Below are positions 34,809-43,432 of a stretch of 64,000 nucleotides of DNA, one piece after another (positions within the stretch are counted from its first letter, which is position 1; the number at the start of each line of letters is the position of its first letter). The translations under genes were made by a program, and so were the position numbers. The notes under the pieces are model-generated. The model had not been told where the DNA came from. It worked only from the letters and a program-made list of their open reading frames with translations, and did not search any database. This stretch comes from Clostridium sp. (GTDB lineage Bacteria > Bacillota > Clostridia > Lachnospirales > Lachnospiraceae): contig JAETQD010000018.1 of NCBI GenBank assembly GCA_021770825.1, forward strand, positions 1-64,000, written 5' to 3'.

Positions 34809-35564
34809 ATGAAGAAAATGATTTCCTGGAATGTGAATGGGTTAAGGGCCTGTCTTGGGAAAGGATTTCTGGAATATGTGGAGAAAACGGATGCGGATAT
34901 TTTCTGTATCCAGGAGAGCAAGTTACAGGAGGGCCAGGTGGATCTGGAGCTTCCCGGATATCACCAGTACTGGAATTATGCAGAGAAAAAGGGATACTCC
35001 GGTACGGCCATGTTTACGAAGGAGGAGCCCATTGCTGTCACCTATGGAATCGGCATGGAGGAGCATGACCGGGAAGGCCGGGTGATCACAGCAGAATTTG
35101 CTGATTATTATGTGATTACCTGCTATACACCCAATTCCCAGGACGGACTGAAGCGTCTGGATTACCGGATGCAGTGGGAGGATGCCTTCCGCGGATACCT
35201 GAAAAAATTAGAGGAAAAAAAGCCTGTGATTTTCTGCGGAGACCTCAATGTGGCCCATAAGGAAATCGATCTGAAAAATCCGAAAACCAACAGGAAAAAT
35301 GCCGGTTTTACAGATGAGGAGAGAAATAAATTTACAGAACTTCTGGAAGCAGGCTTCATTGACACATTCCGGTTCTTTTACCCGGATAAAGAGGGGATTT
35401 ATTCCTGGTGGTCCTACCGTTTTTCTGCCAGGGCAAAGAACGCCGGGTGGCGTATTGACTATTTCTGTACATCCCAAAGCCTGAAGGACAGGCTCATAAG
35501 TGCAGACATCCATACGGACATCATGGGAAGCGATCATTGTCCGGTGGAGCTGGTGATCGGATAA
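34809..35564 (+). CDS. xth: Exodeoxyribonuclease III
   Basis: This AP endonuclease/3'-exonuclease acts in base excision repair. The 251-residue protein begins [14 protein letters not shown], has the metal-binding Glu in CIQESKL, the Tyr in [21 protein letters not shown], and the terminal GSDHCPVEL with the catalytic His. The start at 34809 follows GGAGAATGG; earlier in-frame codons lie in the promoter. A gene for Uup follows after 23 bases. Confidence 0.96.
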   Translation: MKKMISWNVNGLRACLGKGFLEYVEKTDADIFCIQESKLQEGQVDLELPGYHQYWNYAEKKGYSGTAMFTKEEPIAVTYGIGMEEHDREGRVITAEFADYYVITCYTPNSQDGLKRLDYRMQWEDAFRGYLKKLEEKKPVIFCGDLNVAHKEIDLKNPKTNRKNAGFTDEERNKFTELLEAGFIDTFRFFYPDKEGIYSWWSYRFSARAKNAGWRIDYFCTSQSLKDRLISADIHTDIMGSDHCPVELVIG

Positions 35565-35587
35565 TACGGACGAAAGGTTGACATAAC

Positions 35588-37390
35588 ATGAATCTGGTGA
35601 CGGCAGAACATTTGACAAAATCGTATACAGAACGGCTTTTATTTGACGACACGGATTTTTACATCAACGAGGGAGATAAAATCGGTCTGATTGGCGTCAA
35701 TGGTACAGGAAAATCTACATTGTTAAAGCTGGTGGCAGGCCTTGAGGAGCCTGACAGCGGAACCATTGTGCGGGGACGGAATCTGGATATTCGCTACCTG
35801 CCCCAGAATCCCGTGTTTGAGCGGGGGGAGACTGTACTGGAAAGCGTATTGAGGGAAAATGAGGGACATGGACATGTCTGGGACCTGGAAAGTCAGGCCA
35901 AAACCATTCTCAATAAGCTTGGAATCACGGACCATGGAGCCAATGTGGAGCACTTATCTGGCGGTCAGAAAAAGAGGGTGGCGCTGGCATCGGTGCTTCT
36001 TTCCACCGCAGAGCTTTTGATCCTGGACGAGCCCACCAACCACCTGGACAGCGAAATGGCCGACTGGCTGGAGGAATACCTGAAAAAATTCAAGGGAGCC
36101 CTTTTGATGATTACCCATGACCGGTATTTTCTTGACAGCGTTACAAACCGGATTGTGGAGCTGGATCACGGAAAGCTTTACAGCTATCAGGCCAATTATG
36201 AGGGCTTTCTGGAGCTGAAGGAGGAGCGGATGGATATGGAACGGGCATCGGAGCGGAAACGCCAGTCCATTCTCCGGGTGGAGCTGGAATGGATGAAGCG
36301 GGGAGCCAGAGCGCGTTCCACGAAGCAGAAAGGGCGCATCATGCGCTACGAGGCGCTGCGGGACATGAAGGGTCCGGCAGAAGAGGAAAGTGTGGAGATG
36401 GAGTCCGTTTCCAGCCGTCTGGGAAGGACAACCGTAGAGATCTCCGGCCTCTGCAAAGCCTACGGAGATAAGGTGTTAATCAAGGATTACACCTATTTTT
36501 TCCTTAAAAATGACAGAATCGGATATATCGGTCCCAACGGCAGCGGAAAGTCTACATTGATGAAGATGATCGCAGGATGGGAACAGCCGGATGCGGGAAA
36601 AATCGAAATCGGGCAGACTGTGAAAATGGGATATTTCTCCCAGGAAAATGAGGATATGGATGTAAGTCTTAAGGTGATCGATTATATCCGGAATGTGGCG
36701 GAATATGTGAAAACAAAGGATGGCAGTATCAGCGCGTCCCAGATGCTGGAGCGTTTTTTGTTTCCTCCGTCTGTGCAGTATACAAAGATTGAAAAGCTGT
36801 CCGGCGGTGAGCGGCGCAGACTGTATCTGTTAAAGATTCTCATGGGTGCGCCCAATGTGCTGATTCTGGACGAGCCCACCAACGATCTGGACATTAAAAC
36901 CCTGATGATTCTGGAAGATTACCTGGACAGCTTCCAGGGAATCGTGATTACCGTATCCCATGACCGGTATTTTCTGGACCGGGTGGTACGGCGGATTTTT
37001 GCCTTTGAGGGAAATGGAACATTAAGGCAGTATGAAGGCGGATTCACAGATTATCAGGCAAAAAGGGAACAGGAGGAAGAGACAGACAAAAAGCCGGCAG
37101 CAGGAAACGAAACGCCGGAAAGTACAAAAAAGACAGAAAAACCGAGGGAGAGAAAACTGAAATTCTCTTATCAGGAACAGAGAGAATGGGATACCATTGA
37201 AGATGAAATTGCATCCATAGAAGAGAAAATTGCAGAACTTGAGACTGAAATTGAGGCCTCGGCCACCAGCTATGACAAGTTAAATAAGCTGATGGAGGAA
37301 AAGACCAGAAACGAAGAGCTTCTGGAAGAGAAAATGGACCGATGGATGTATTTAAATGAACTGGCTGAAAAAATTGCGGGCCAGAAGTAG
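35588..37390 (+). CDS. uup: ABC-F ATPase, Uup type
   Basis: This soluble protein has two ATP-binding cassettes and no membrane part. The motifs are Walker A GVNGTGKST and GPNGSGKST, signatures LSGGQKKRVALA and LSGGERRRLYLL, and Walker B LILDEPTNHLD and LILDEPTNDLD. The linker between domains is rich in charge (about 220-290). A C-terminal coiled coil (about 520-600) matches the Uup DNA-binding tail. Uup has been linked to transposon excision and to ribosome function in E. coli. Its neighbours here are repair genes. Confidence 0.9.
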   Translation: MNLVTAEHLTKSYTERLLFDDTDFYINEGDKIGLIGVNGTGKSTLLKLVAGLEEPDSGTIVRGRNLDIRYLPQNPVFERGETVLESVLRENEGHGHVWDLESQAKTILNKLGITDHGANVEHLSGGQKKRVALASVLLSTAELLILDEPTNHLDSEMADWLEEYLKKFKGALLMITHDRYFLDSVTNRIVELDHGKLYSYQANYEGFLELKEERMDMERASERKRQSILRVELEWMKRGARARSTKQKGRIMRYEALRDMKGPAEEESVEMESVSSRLGRTTVEISGLCKAYGDKVLIKDYTYFFLKNDRIGYIGPNGSGKSTLMKMIAGWEQPDAGKIEIGQTVKMGYFSQENEDMDVSLKVIDYIRNVAEYVKTKDGSISASQMLERFLFPPSVQYTKIEKLSGGERRRLYLLKILMGAPNVLILDEPTNDLDIKTLMILEDYLDSFQGIVITVSHDRYFLDRVVRRIFAFEGNGTLRQYEGGFTDYQAKREQEEETDKKPAAGNETPESTKKTEKPRERKLKFSYQEQREWDTIEDEIASIEEKIAELETEIEASATSYDKLNKLMEEKTRNEELLEEKMDRWMYLNELAEKIAGQK

Positions 37391-37459
37391 CAGGATCCGC
37401 AGCGCTTGAAGCTTTGTGGCGGCGGCCGCATGTTCAGGAAAGATAACGGGGGAGAAACG

Positions 37460-39832
37460 ATGACACAACGAAAGAACAGACATGAGCTCCTGTATCCGCT
37501 GGGAGTAACGCCAATGGCAGATGAAGTAAAAATTCTTGTGAGGGCAGAGGGAGAGGACGTGAAGCTCCTGCTGTTTGGGAAAGGAGAAGAAGAGGCAGAG
37601 GAAGTTATTGCCTTTAAAGAAGAAGACAGGATTGGGGACGTATGGTCCATGACCCTGAAAGGGTATGATCTTAGAAAGATGGAATATGGATTTGAGGTGG
37701 ATGGAGACTGGCTTGCAGACCCTTGTGCCAGAGTGGTCACAGGGCGGGAAAAATGGGGAGATCTCTCCAGGTTTGGAAAAAAAGTGAAAGCCCGTCTGCT
37801 GACCGAGGATTTCGACTGGGGAGAGGATAAAAAACCGGAAACTCCCTATGCAGACACGATTATTTACCGGCTTCATGTCCGGGGATTCACGAAACATCCA
37901 TCGTCCGGAGTGAAGGCCAAAGGGACCTTTACAGGAGTGACGGAAAAGATTCCGTATTTGAAGGAACTGGGAATTACGGCTGTGGAGCTTATGCCGGTGA
38001 CGGAATTTGATGAGATCATGATGACAGAAGCTGCGGACCGGATGCTGGGGCAGAAACCAGAGCCCACGGGCCGGCTTAATTACTGGGGGTATGGCCCGTC
38101 CTTTCTTTATGCCGTGAAGGCGGCCTATGGAACGGGGAAGAAAAGGCCGGAAACCGAGTTTAAGATGCTGGTAAAAAAACTCCATGAGGAACAGATGGAG
38201 TGCATTGTGGAGATGTATTTTACCGGAAAAGAGCCGCCGGCGCAGGTTCTGGATGTGCTGCGTTACTGGGTTCAGGAGTACCATGTGGATGGGTTCCGGC
38301 TTTCCGGTTTTGCACCGCTTGCAGCCATTGCTGAAGACCCGTTTTTAAAAAGAACGAAGCTTTTCGCCAACAGTTGGGGAGAAGCCCTGGACCGGAGACC
38401 TTCCAAGGGGTATCAGGCCCCGGGAGAGGGGCCGGTGACAGTCAGGGAGAAAAACCTGGCAGAATATAATGACCAGTTTGAAATGGATATGCGTAGGTTC
38501 CTGAAGGGAGACGAAGGAATGGTAAACAGTCTGGCCTTCAGAAGCCGCAGAAATCCGGCGGACTGCGGCGTCATCAATTACATGGCCAATACCAACGGTA
38601 TGACCATGATGGACATGGTAACCTACGACAGAAAGCACAATGAGGAGAACGGAGAAGATAACCGGGACGGAAATGATTTTGAGTGCTCCTGGAACTGCGG
38701 GGAGGAAGGCCCCACCAGAAAGAAAAAGATTGTGGAGCTGAGAAAAAAACAGCTCTGCAACGGATTTTTGCTTCTGTTTTTAAGCCAGGGAACGCCGCTT
38801 CTTCTGGCCGGGGATGAGTTTGGAAATTCCCAGGGCGGAAATAACAATGCATATTGTCAGGACAACAAAACCGCATGGCTGGACTGGAAACTGATAGAAA
38901 AGAACCGTGAACTGTATGATTTTGTGAAGGGGTTAATTGCGTTCCGGAAAAAACACAAGGTATTCCATATGGACAGAGAGCCGAGAATCATGGATTATAA
39001 ATCCTGCGGACGGCCGGATGTTTCTTACCATGGGGAAAATGCCTGGAGACCGGATTTTGAAAATTACAGGCGCCAGTTTGGCATTCTCTACTGGGGGCCG
39101 TATGGAAAAAAGGCGGACGGAACAGCAGATGATACCTTCTATGTGGCATATAACATGCACTGGGAGCCCCATCTGTTCGGCCTTCCCCACCTGCCGAAAG
39201 GTGAACTTTGGCATGTGGTGTACGACACCTCCCGGGGACCGGAAATGGGTGCTTATAAAGAGGGGGAAGAGCCAGTCCTTAAAAATCAGGTCCAGGCGGA
39301 AATTCCTCCGAGAAGTATTGTGGTTTTTTCCAGCCGGAACGGAAGCGGATATTACACATATGAAACTCCCATTGGTGAGGTTACGGTTTGCTGCCGGGAT
39401 GAGGCGGTGACGGAGCTTCGGTTTGGCCGCGTGGTACCGGAGGAAACAGATATAAAGGAAGGGCGGACCGAGCTGTCGGACAAGGTATATGGGCAGCTTT
39501 TGGAGTACCTGAACGGAGACCGAAAGGTATTTGACCTGCCGCTTCAGATGGAGGGAACGGAGTTCCAGAAAAAGGTCTGGGAGGCCCTTTTGACCATTCC
39601 TTACGGGGAAACCCGCAGTTATAAGGAGATTGCCGGACAAGTTGGGGACATCAAAGCGACCCGGGCAGTGGGAATGGCCAACAATAAGAATCCCATTGCC
39701 ATTGTGGTTCCCTGCCACAGAGTGGTGGGGGCTGACGGGACACTGACCGGATATGCCGGAGGCCTGGATATTAAGAAGAGGCTGCTGGAGCTGGAAAAAA
39801 ACGGCTGCCGGAATAGGGAGCAGGAGAACTAA
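37460..39832 (+). CDS. GlgX-like pseudo-glycosidase fused to O6-alkylguanine-DNA alkyltransferase
   Basis: One uninterrupted frame of 790 residues. Residues about 8-95 resemble a CBM48/E-set domain and about 110-560 a GH13 debranching enzyme (GlgX type: NYWGYGPSFL, KHNEENGEDNRDG, SWNCGEEGPT). The GH13 catalytic residues are all changed: nucleophile Asp to Ser282 (VDGFRLSG), acid Glu to Asn304 (LFANSW), HD to Thr378-Asn379 (ANTNG). Residues about 627-785 are a complete alkyltransferase: RAVGMANNKNP then PCHRV with acceptor Cys752. The start at 37460 follows GGGGGAG; upstream TTG and ATG codons have none. It follows xth and uup, which suggests DNA repair as its role. Confidence 0.93.
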   Translation: MTQRKNRHELLYPLGVTPMADEVKILVRAEGEDVKLLLFGKGEEEAEEVIAFKEEDRIGDVWSMTLKGYDLRKMEYGFEVDGDWLADPCARVVTGREKWGDLSRFGKKVKARLLTEDFDWGEDKKPETPYADTIIYRLHVRGFTKHPSSGVKAKGTFTGVTEKIPYLKELGITAVELMPVTEFDEIMMTEAADRMLGQKPEPTGRLNYWGYGPSFLYAVKAAYGTGKKRPETEFKMLVKKLHEEQMECIVEMYFTGKEPPAQVLDVLRYWVQEYHVDGFRLSGFAPLAAIAEDPFLKRTKLFANSWGEALDRRPSKGYQAPGEGPVTVREKNLAEYNDQFEMDMRRFLKGDEGMVNSLAFRSRRNPADCGVINYMANTNGMTMMDMVTYDRKHNEENGEDNRDGNDFECSWNCGEEGPTRKKKIVELRKKQLCNGFLLLFLSQGTPLLLAGDEFGNSQGGNNNAYCQDNKTAWLDWKLIEKNRELYDFVKGLIAFRKKHKVFHMDREPRIMDYKSCGRPDVSYHGENAWRPDFENYRRQFGILYWGPYGKKADGTADDTFYVAYNMHWEPHLFGLPHLPKGELWHVVYDTSRGPEMGAYKEGEEPVLKNQVQAEIPPRSIVVFSSRNGSGYYTYETPIGEVTVCCRDEAVTELRFGRVVPEETDIKEGRTELSDKVYGQLLEYLNGDRKVFDLPLQMEGTEFQKKVWEALLTIPYGETRSYKEIAGQVGDIKATRAVGMANNKNPIAIVVPCHRVVGADGTLTGYAGGLDIKKRLLELEKNGCRNREQEN

Positions 39833-39842
39833 GAATACAAAT

Positions 39843-39892
39843 AAAACCGGAAGGACCGTATGATGTTTCACATACAGGCACTTCCGGTTTTT
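39843..39892. terminator. Bidirectional terminator
   Basis: AAAACCGGAAG pairs with CTTCCGGTTTT around a long loop; T-runs serve the fusion gene on one strand and luxS on the other. Confidence 0.85.
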
Positions 39893-39896
39893 AGCG

Positions 39897-40376
39897 CTAT
39901 TCAGGATAAACAAGCTGCTCGTCCTGGATGTTTTCCAAAACCTCATCATAGAATTTTTTGGCCAAATATTTTGCCATCGGGAGGTTCATGTCCAGATAAT
40001 TTCCGCAGTCTCTTGCGGCAGCTCCGGGAACTTCGCCCTCATAATCACGGATAAACAGAAACATTTCCTGCAAAAGAGGAACAATATCAGCGGACTCATA
40101 ATCTCCGGCCAGAAGCAGATAGAAGCCGGTCCGGCAGCCCATGGGGCCAAAGTAAAGGACCAGGTCCTTATAGATTTTATGGTTCCGTAAAAAGGTTGCC
40201 CCCAGGTGCTCGATGGTATGGATTTCGGCTGTGTTCATAACGGGTTCATGGTTGGGGCGGGTCATGCGGATGTCGAAGGTGGTCACATGGGTGTCGCCTG
40301 CGGCGTCACGTCTGGAAACATAAACACCGGGCAGAAGTTTTAAATGGTTGACGGTAAAGCTGGAGATTTTTTCCAT
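39897..40376 (-). CDS. luxS: S-ribosylhomocysteine lyase (LuxS)
   Basis: LuxS cleaves S-ribosylhomocysteine to homocysteine and the precursor of autoinducer-2. The 159-residue protein has the metal motif HTIEH, the catalytic Cys in GPMGCRTGFY, and the third metal ligand Cys in ARDCGNYLDMNLPMAK. It is monocistronic and diverges from trpS. Other methyl-cycle genes are not near. Confidence 0.97.
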   Translation of the reverse strand: MEKISSFTVNHLKLLPGVYVSRRDAAGDTHVTTFDIRMTRPNHEPVMNTAEIHTIEHLGATFLRNHKIYKDLVLYFGPMGCRTGFYLLLAGDYESADIVPLLQEMFLFIRDYEGEVPGAAARDCGNYLDMNLPMAKYLAKKFYDEVLENIQDEQLVYPE

Positions 40377-40428
40377 AGATGATTTCCTTCCTTTTTTCGA
40401 GTTCTCTTATGGGAACGGTACTGGCTTT

Positions 40429-40457
40429 ATTATAGCCTTAAAATTTGCAGGATACAA
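40429..40457 (-). promoter_or_regulatory. luxS promoter
   Basis: On the minus strand TTGTAT (40452-40457) and TATAAT (40429-40434), spacer 17 bases. The -35 lies in the left arm of the shared palindrome. Confidence 0.8.
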
Positions 40458-40478
40458 GATAATTTATTTCTTGTATCC
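40450..40478. promoter_or_regulatory. Palindrome holding both luxS and trpS -35 boxes
   Basis: GGATACAAGA and TCTTGTATCC are a perfect 10-base inverted repeat with a 9-base centre. Each arm contains the TTGTAT -35 box of the promoter that leaves in its direction, so a single dimeric protein could control both genes. Confidence 0.75.
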
Positions 40479-40499
40479 TCACAAAACTTGTACTATAAT
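40471..40499 (+). promoter_or_regulatory. trpS promoter
   Basis: TTGTAT (40471-40476) and TATAAT (40494-40499), spacer 17 bases. The leader of about 60 bases has a small hairpin CACGC-TTG-GCGTG (40514-40526) but no T-box. Confidence 0.8.
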
Positions 40500-40563
40500 A
40501 AAAAACAGTTGAGCACGCTTGGCGTGAACGAATGTAATAGAAAATCAGCAAGGAGATAAATTG

Positions 40564-41568
40564 ATGTTAGATGGAAAAAAAACTTTATTCAGCGGAATGC
40601 AGGCCACAGGAAATCTGACTCTGGGAAATTACCTCGGGGCTTTAAAGAACTGGGTCAACATTTCGGATGATTACCAGACCTTTTTCAGTGTGGTGGACAT
40701 GCATTCCATTACAGTCCGTCAGGATCCGGCAGAGCTGAGAAAACGTGCAAGAACACTTCTCACCCTTTATATTGCCGCAGGCCTGGACCCGGAGAAGAAC
40801 TGTATCTATTACCAGTCCCATGTTTCAGGACATGCGGAGCTGGCTTGGATTTTAAACTGCTTTACCTATATGGGTGAGCTGAACCGAATGACTCAGTTTA
40901 AGGATAAAGCCGCAAAGCATGCAGACAATATCAATGCCGGACTGTTTACTTATCCGGTTCTGATGGCGGCCGACATTTTACTGTATCAGGCGGATGTGGT
41001 TCCGGTGGGAATTGACCAGATGCAGCACTTGGAACTGACAAGAGATATCGCAATCCGTTTCAACAATATTTACGGTGATGTATTTACTGTTCCGGAGGCC
41101 TATATCGGAAAATCAGGAGCCAAGATCATGAGTCTTCAGGATCCGGCGAAAAAGATGTCCAAGTCCGACGAAAATCCCAATGGCAGCATCTATCTGATGG
41201 ATGATCCGGATACCATCATCAGAAAATGCAAACGTGCGGTCACTGACTCTGAGGGATGTGTCCGCTACCGTGATGAGCAGCCGGGAATTAAGAACCTGAT
41301 TGACATTTACTGCGCCTGCACCGGAAAGACCCCGGCAGAAGTTGAGGGTGAGTTTGACGGCAAGGGCTATGGAGATTTCAAGATGGCAGTGGGCGAGGCC
41401 GTTGTCAGTGTACTGAAGCCTTTTCAGGATAATTTTGCAGATCTGTCCAAGAACAAGGACTATCTGGATAAGGTAATTAAAGAAAACGCAGAAAAAGCAG
41501 CATATTTCTCCAATAAGACATTGAGAAAAGTACAGAAAAAAGTAGGATTTCCGGAGCGCGTCCGGTAA
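40564..41568 (+). CDS. trpS: Tryptophan--tRNA ligase
   Basis: A class I aminoacyl-tRNA synthetase charging tRNA-Trp. The 334-residue protein has the HIGH-like GNYLGALKNW at residues 20-29, QADVVPVGIDQMQHLELTRD in the middle and KKMSKSD near residue 198. The ATG at 40564 is preferred over the adjoining TTG at 40561 because of its spacing to AAGGAG. The FAH-family gene follows after 20 bases. Confidence 0.97.
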   Translation: MLDGKKTLFSGMQATGNLTLGNYLGALKNWVNISDDYQTFFSVVDMHSITVRQDPAELRKRARTLLTLYIAAGLDPEKNCIYYQSHVSGHAELAWILNCFTYMGELNRMTQFKDKAAKHADNINAGLFTYPVLMAADILLYQADVVPVGIDQMQHLELTRDIAIRFNNIYGDVFTVPEAYIGKSGAKIMSLQDPAKKMSKSDENPNGSIYLMDDPDTIIRKCKRAVTDSEGCVRYRDEQPGIKNLIDIYCACTGKTPAEVEGEFDGKGYGDFKMAVGEAVVSVLKPFQDNFADLSKNKDYLDKVIKENAEKAAYFSNKTLRKVQKKVGFPERVR

Positions 41569-41588
41569 AAATCCGGTAAGGAGGGCTT

Positions 41589-42482
41589 ATGAAGCTGCTG
41601 ACATATGAAGTGAACAGTAAAAGATTCGTAGGCGTACTGAGCCAGGAAGAAAACTGGGTATATCCCATTTCTGCTGCCGGTATGGAATACCGGGACATGA
41701 AAGAGGTAATCAGGGAGATCGGACCGTCGGAGGAGGAAATGTTAGCATATATTTCCCGCCGCGCGCCCTATGAGGTTCCGGGAGCAGCACCGTTACAGGA
41801 TATAAAAGTCCTGTCTCCGATTCCTGTTCCGGATCAGGACATCATCTGTCTGGGTATCAATTATCTGGAACATGCGAAGGAATCGGCGAAGTTTAAAAAG
41901 GAGGCGTTCACGAAGCCGGAACAGGCTGTGTACTTCTCCAAACGTGTGAACCGTACCACAGACCCCGATGAGGGAATTCCGGCTCACCGCAATCTCACAA
42001 ACCAGTTGGACTATGAAGTGGAGCTGGCAGTGATTCTGAAAAAGGATGCAAAGGATGTGTCCAGAGAGAATGTGAAGGACTATATTTTTGGCTATACCAT
42101 TATGAACGATGTCAGCGCCAGGGAGGTGCAGACGGACCATAGACAATGGTATTTCGGAAAGAGCCTGGATGGATTCACCCCTCTTGGGCCGTGGATTGTG
42201 ACCAGTGACAGCATCGAATTTCCGCCGAAGCTGACCATTCAGTCAAAGGTCAACGGAGAGCTTCGCCAGAACTCCAATACAGAGCTGTTCATCCATGGAA
42301 TCGATGAGGTGATCTCAGAGTTAAGCCAGGGAATGACTTTAAAGGCAGGCACCATCATCGCCACCGGAACACCTGCAGGTGTGGGAATGGGCTTTGAACC
42401 GCCCAAGTTCCTGAACCCGGGAGATGTTGTGGAGTGCATCATTGAAGGAATCGGTACATTAAAGAATACAGTCGTTGAGTAA
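41589..42482 (+). CDS. Fumarylacetoacetate hydrolase family protein
   Basis: The 297-residue protein has an N-terminal cap (1-70) and the FAH catalytic fold: CLGINYLEHAKES, the metal-binding Glu pair in DYEVELAVIL, GYTIMNDVSARE, and GTPAGVGMGF. Family members hydrolyse or decarboxylate acylpyruvates, oxaloacetate or homoprotocatechuate intermediates; no pathway genes lie beside it, so the substrate is unknown. It is probably co-transcribed with trpS. A terminator follows. Confidence 0.9.
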   Translation: MKLLTYEVNSKRFVGVLSQEENWVYPISAAGMEYRDMKEVIREIGPSEEEMLAYISRRAPYEVPGAAPLQDIKVLSPIPVPDQDIICLGINYLEHAKESAKFKKEAFTKPEQAVYFSKRVNRTTDPDEGIPAHRNLTNQLDYEVELAVILKKDAKDVSRENVKDYIFGYTIMNDVSAREVQTDHRQWYFGKSLDGFTPLGPWIVTSDSIEFPPKLTIQSKVNGELRQNSNTELFIHGIDEVISELSQGMTLKAGTIIATGTPAGVGMGFEPPKFLNPGDVVECIIEGIGTLKNTVVE

Positions 42483-42488
42483 AAAGTT

Positions 42489-42543
42489 GCCATGAAGGGA
42501 ACTGCTGCCGCAGCAGACGGCAGTTTCTTTTCATGGCATTTTT
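42489..42543 (+). terminator. Terminator after the FAH-family gene
   Basis: GCCATGAA pairs with TTCATGGC around an inner AACTGC/GCAGTT hairpin, followed by ATTTTTG. Confidence 0.8.
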
Positions 42544-42621
42544 GCGCTGTTGGAGATGGTCTGTCAGAGACAGCGTGTGCAAAATGCAGAACTTTGAACG
42601 AAAGACAGGAGAGTATAAGTT

Positions 42622-43407
42622 ATGGAAAATATTCGTGAAATGCTTGGCCGGGTGGCCTCGGGAGAGCTTTCGGTGGATGAAGCGGTTCTGGAGCTCAAGA
42701 AGGAACCGTTTGCGGAGGCAGGATTCGATGATTTGGGATTTGCCAAGCTGGATACCCACAGAAAGCTGCGCCAGGGAATTGCAGAGGTGATTTATGGCGC
42801 AGGGAAAACGCCGGAGCAGATCGTTGGAATTGTGGAGGCCATGAAAAAGCGGGGCCAGGAAGTGGTGTTAATGACCAGAGTAGACGAGGAAAAGGCAAAG
42901 GCCGTGGAAGAGGGGCTTAAAGCAAAATTTTCAGACGGAGGCAGCTTCCGGTATTTTAAGGATGCACGAATCGGTGTCTGCGGCGAGTTCCCTGAAAAGG
43001 ATGGAATTGGAACGGTTGTGGTTGCGACGGGCGGAACCAGCGATATTCCGGTGGCGGAGGAAGCAGCCCTTACGGCGGAGGCCCTGGGAAACCAGGTAGT
43101 GCGGCTGTATGATGTGGGCGTGGCCGGACTTCACCGTCTGGTATCCCATATGGACGAAATCATGAACGCCAGGGTAATCATTGCCATCGCCGGAATGGAG
43201 GGGGCTCTGGCCAGCGTGATCGGAGGCCTTGCCGACTGTCCGGTGATTGCAGTTCCCACCAGCGTGGGATATGGGGCTTCGTTTCATGGAGTTTCGGCAC
43301 TGCTTTCCATGCTGAATTCCTGCGCCAGCGGCGTCAGTGTGGTAAATATTGACAACGGATTTGGGGCCGGATATCTGGCCAGCATGATCAATCATATGCG
43401 GGGATAG
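42622..43407 (+). CDS. larB: Nickel pincer cofactor biosynthesis protein LarB
   Basis: LarB carboxylates nicotinic acid adenine dinucleotide at C5 and splits off AMP, the first step to the nickel-pincer nucleotide of lactate racemase. The 261-residue protein has an N-terminal helical part and a PurE-like domain (about 110-255) with VATGGTSDIPVAEEAALTAEALG and VPTSVGYGASFHG. The start follows AGGAGAG. larC follows after 25 bases. No lactate racemase gene is in the window. Confidence 0.94.
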   Translation: MENIREMLGRVASGELSVDEAVLELKKEPFAEAGFDDLGFAKLDTHRKLRQGIAEVIYGAGKTPEQIVGIVEAMKKRGQEVVLMTRVDEEKAKAVEEGLKAKFSDGGSFRYFKDARIGVCGEFPEKDGIGTVVVATGGTSDIPVAEEAALTAEALGNQVVRLYDVGVAGLHRLVSHMDEIMNARVIIAIAGMEGALASVIGGLADCPVIAVPTSVGYGASFHGVSALLSMLNSCASGVSVVNIDNGFGAGYLASMINHMRG

Positions 43408-43432
43408 GACCCGGGAAAATGGAGGGGAAAAC

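Noticed and set aside
37406-37459. Earlier TTG or ATG starts for the fusion gene
   Set aside because: They add residues without family match and lack a ribosome site; 37460 has GGGGGAG at good distance.
37406-39832. Fusion being an artefact of two adjacent genes
   Set aside because: No stop codon or frame change occurs between the domains, and no ribosome site with start codon of suitable kind is visible at the junction near 39340.
40500-40560. Possible T-box riboswitch before trpS
   Set aside because: The leader is only about 60 bases and has no TGGNACCGCG-type T-box sequence or specifier loop.
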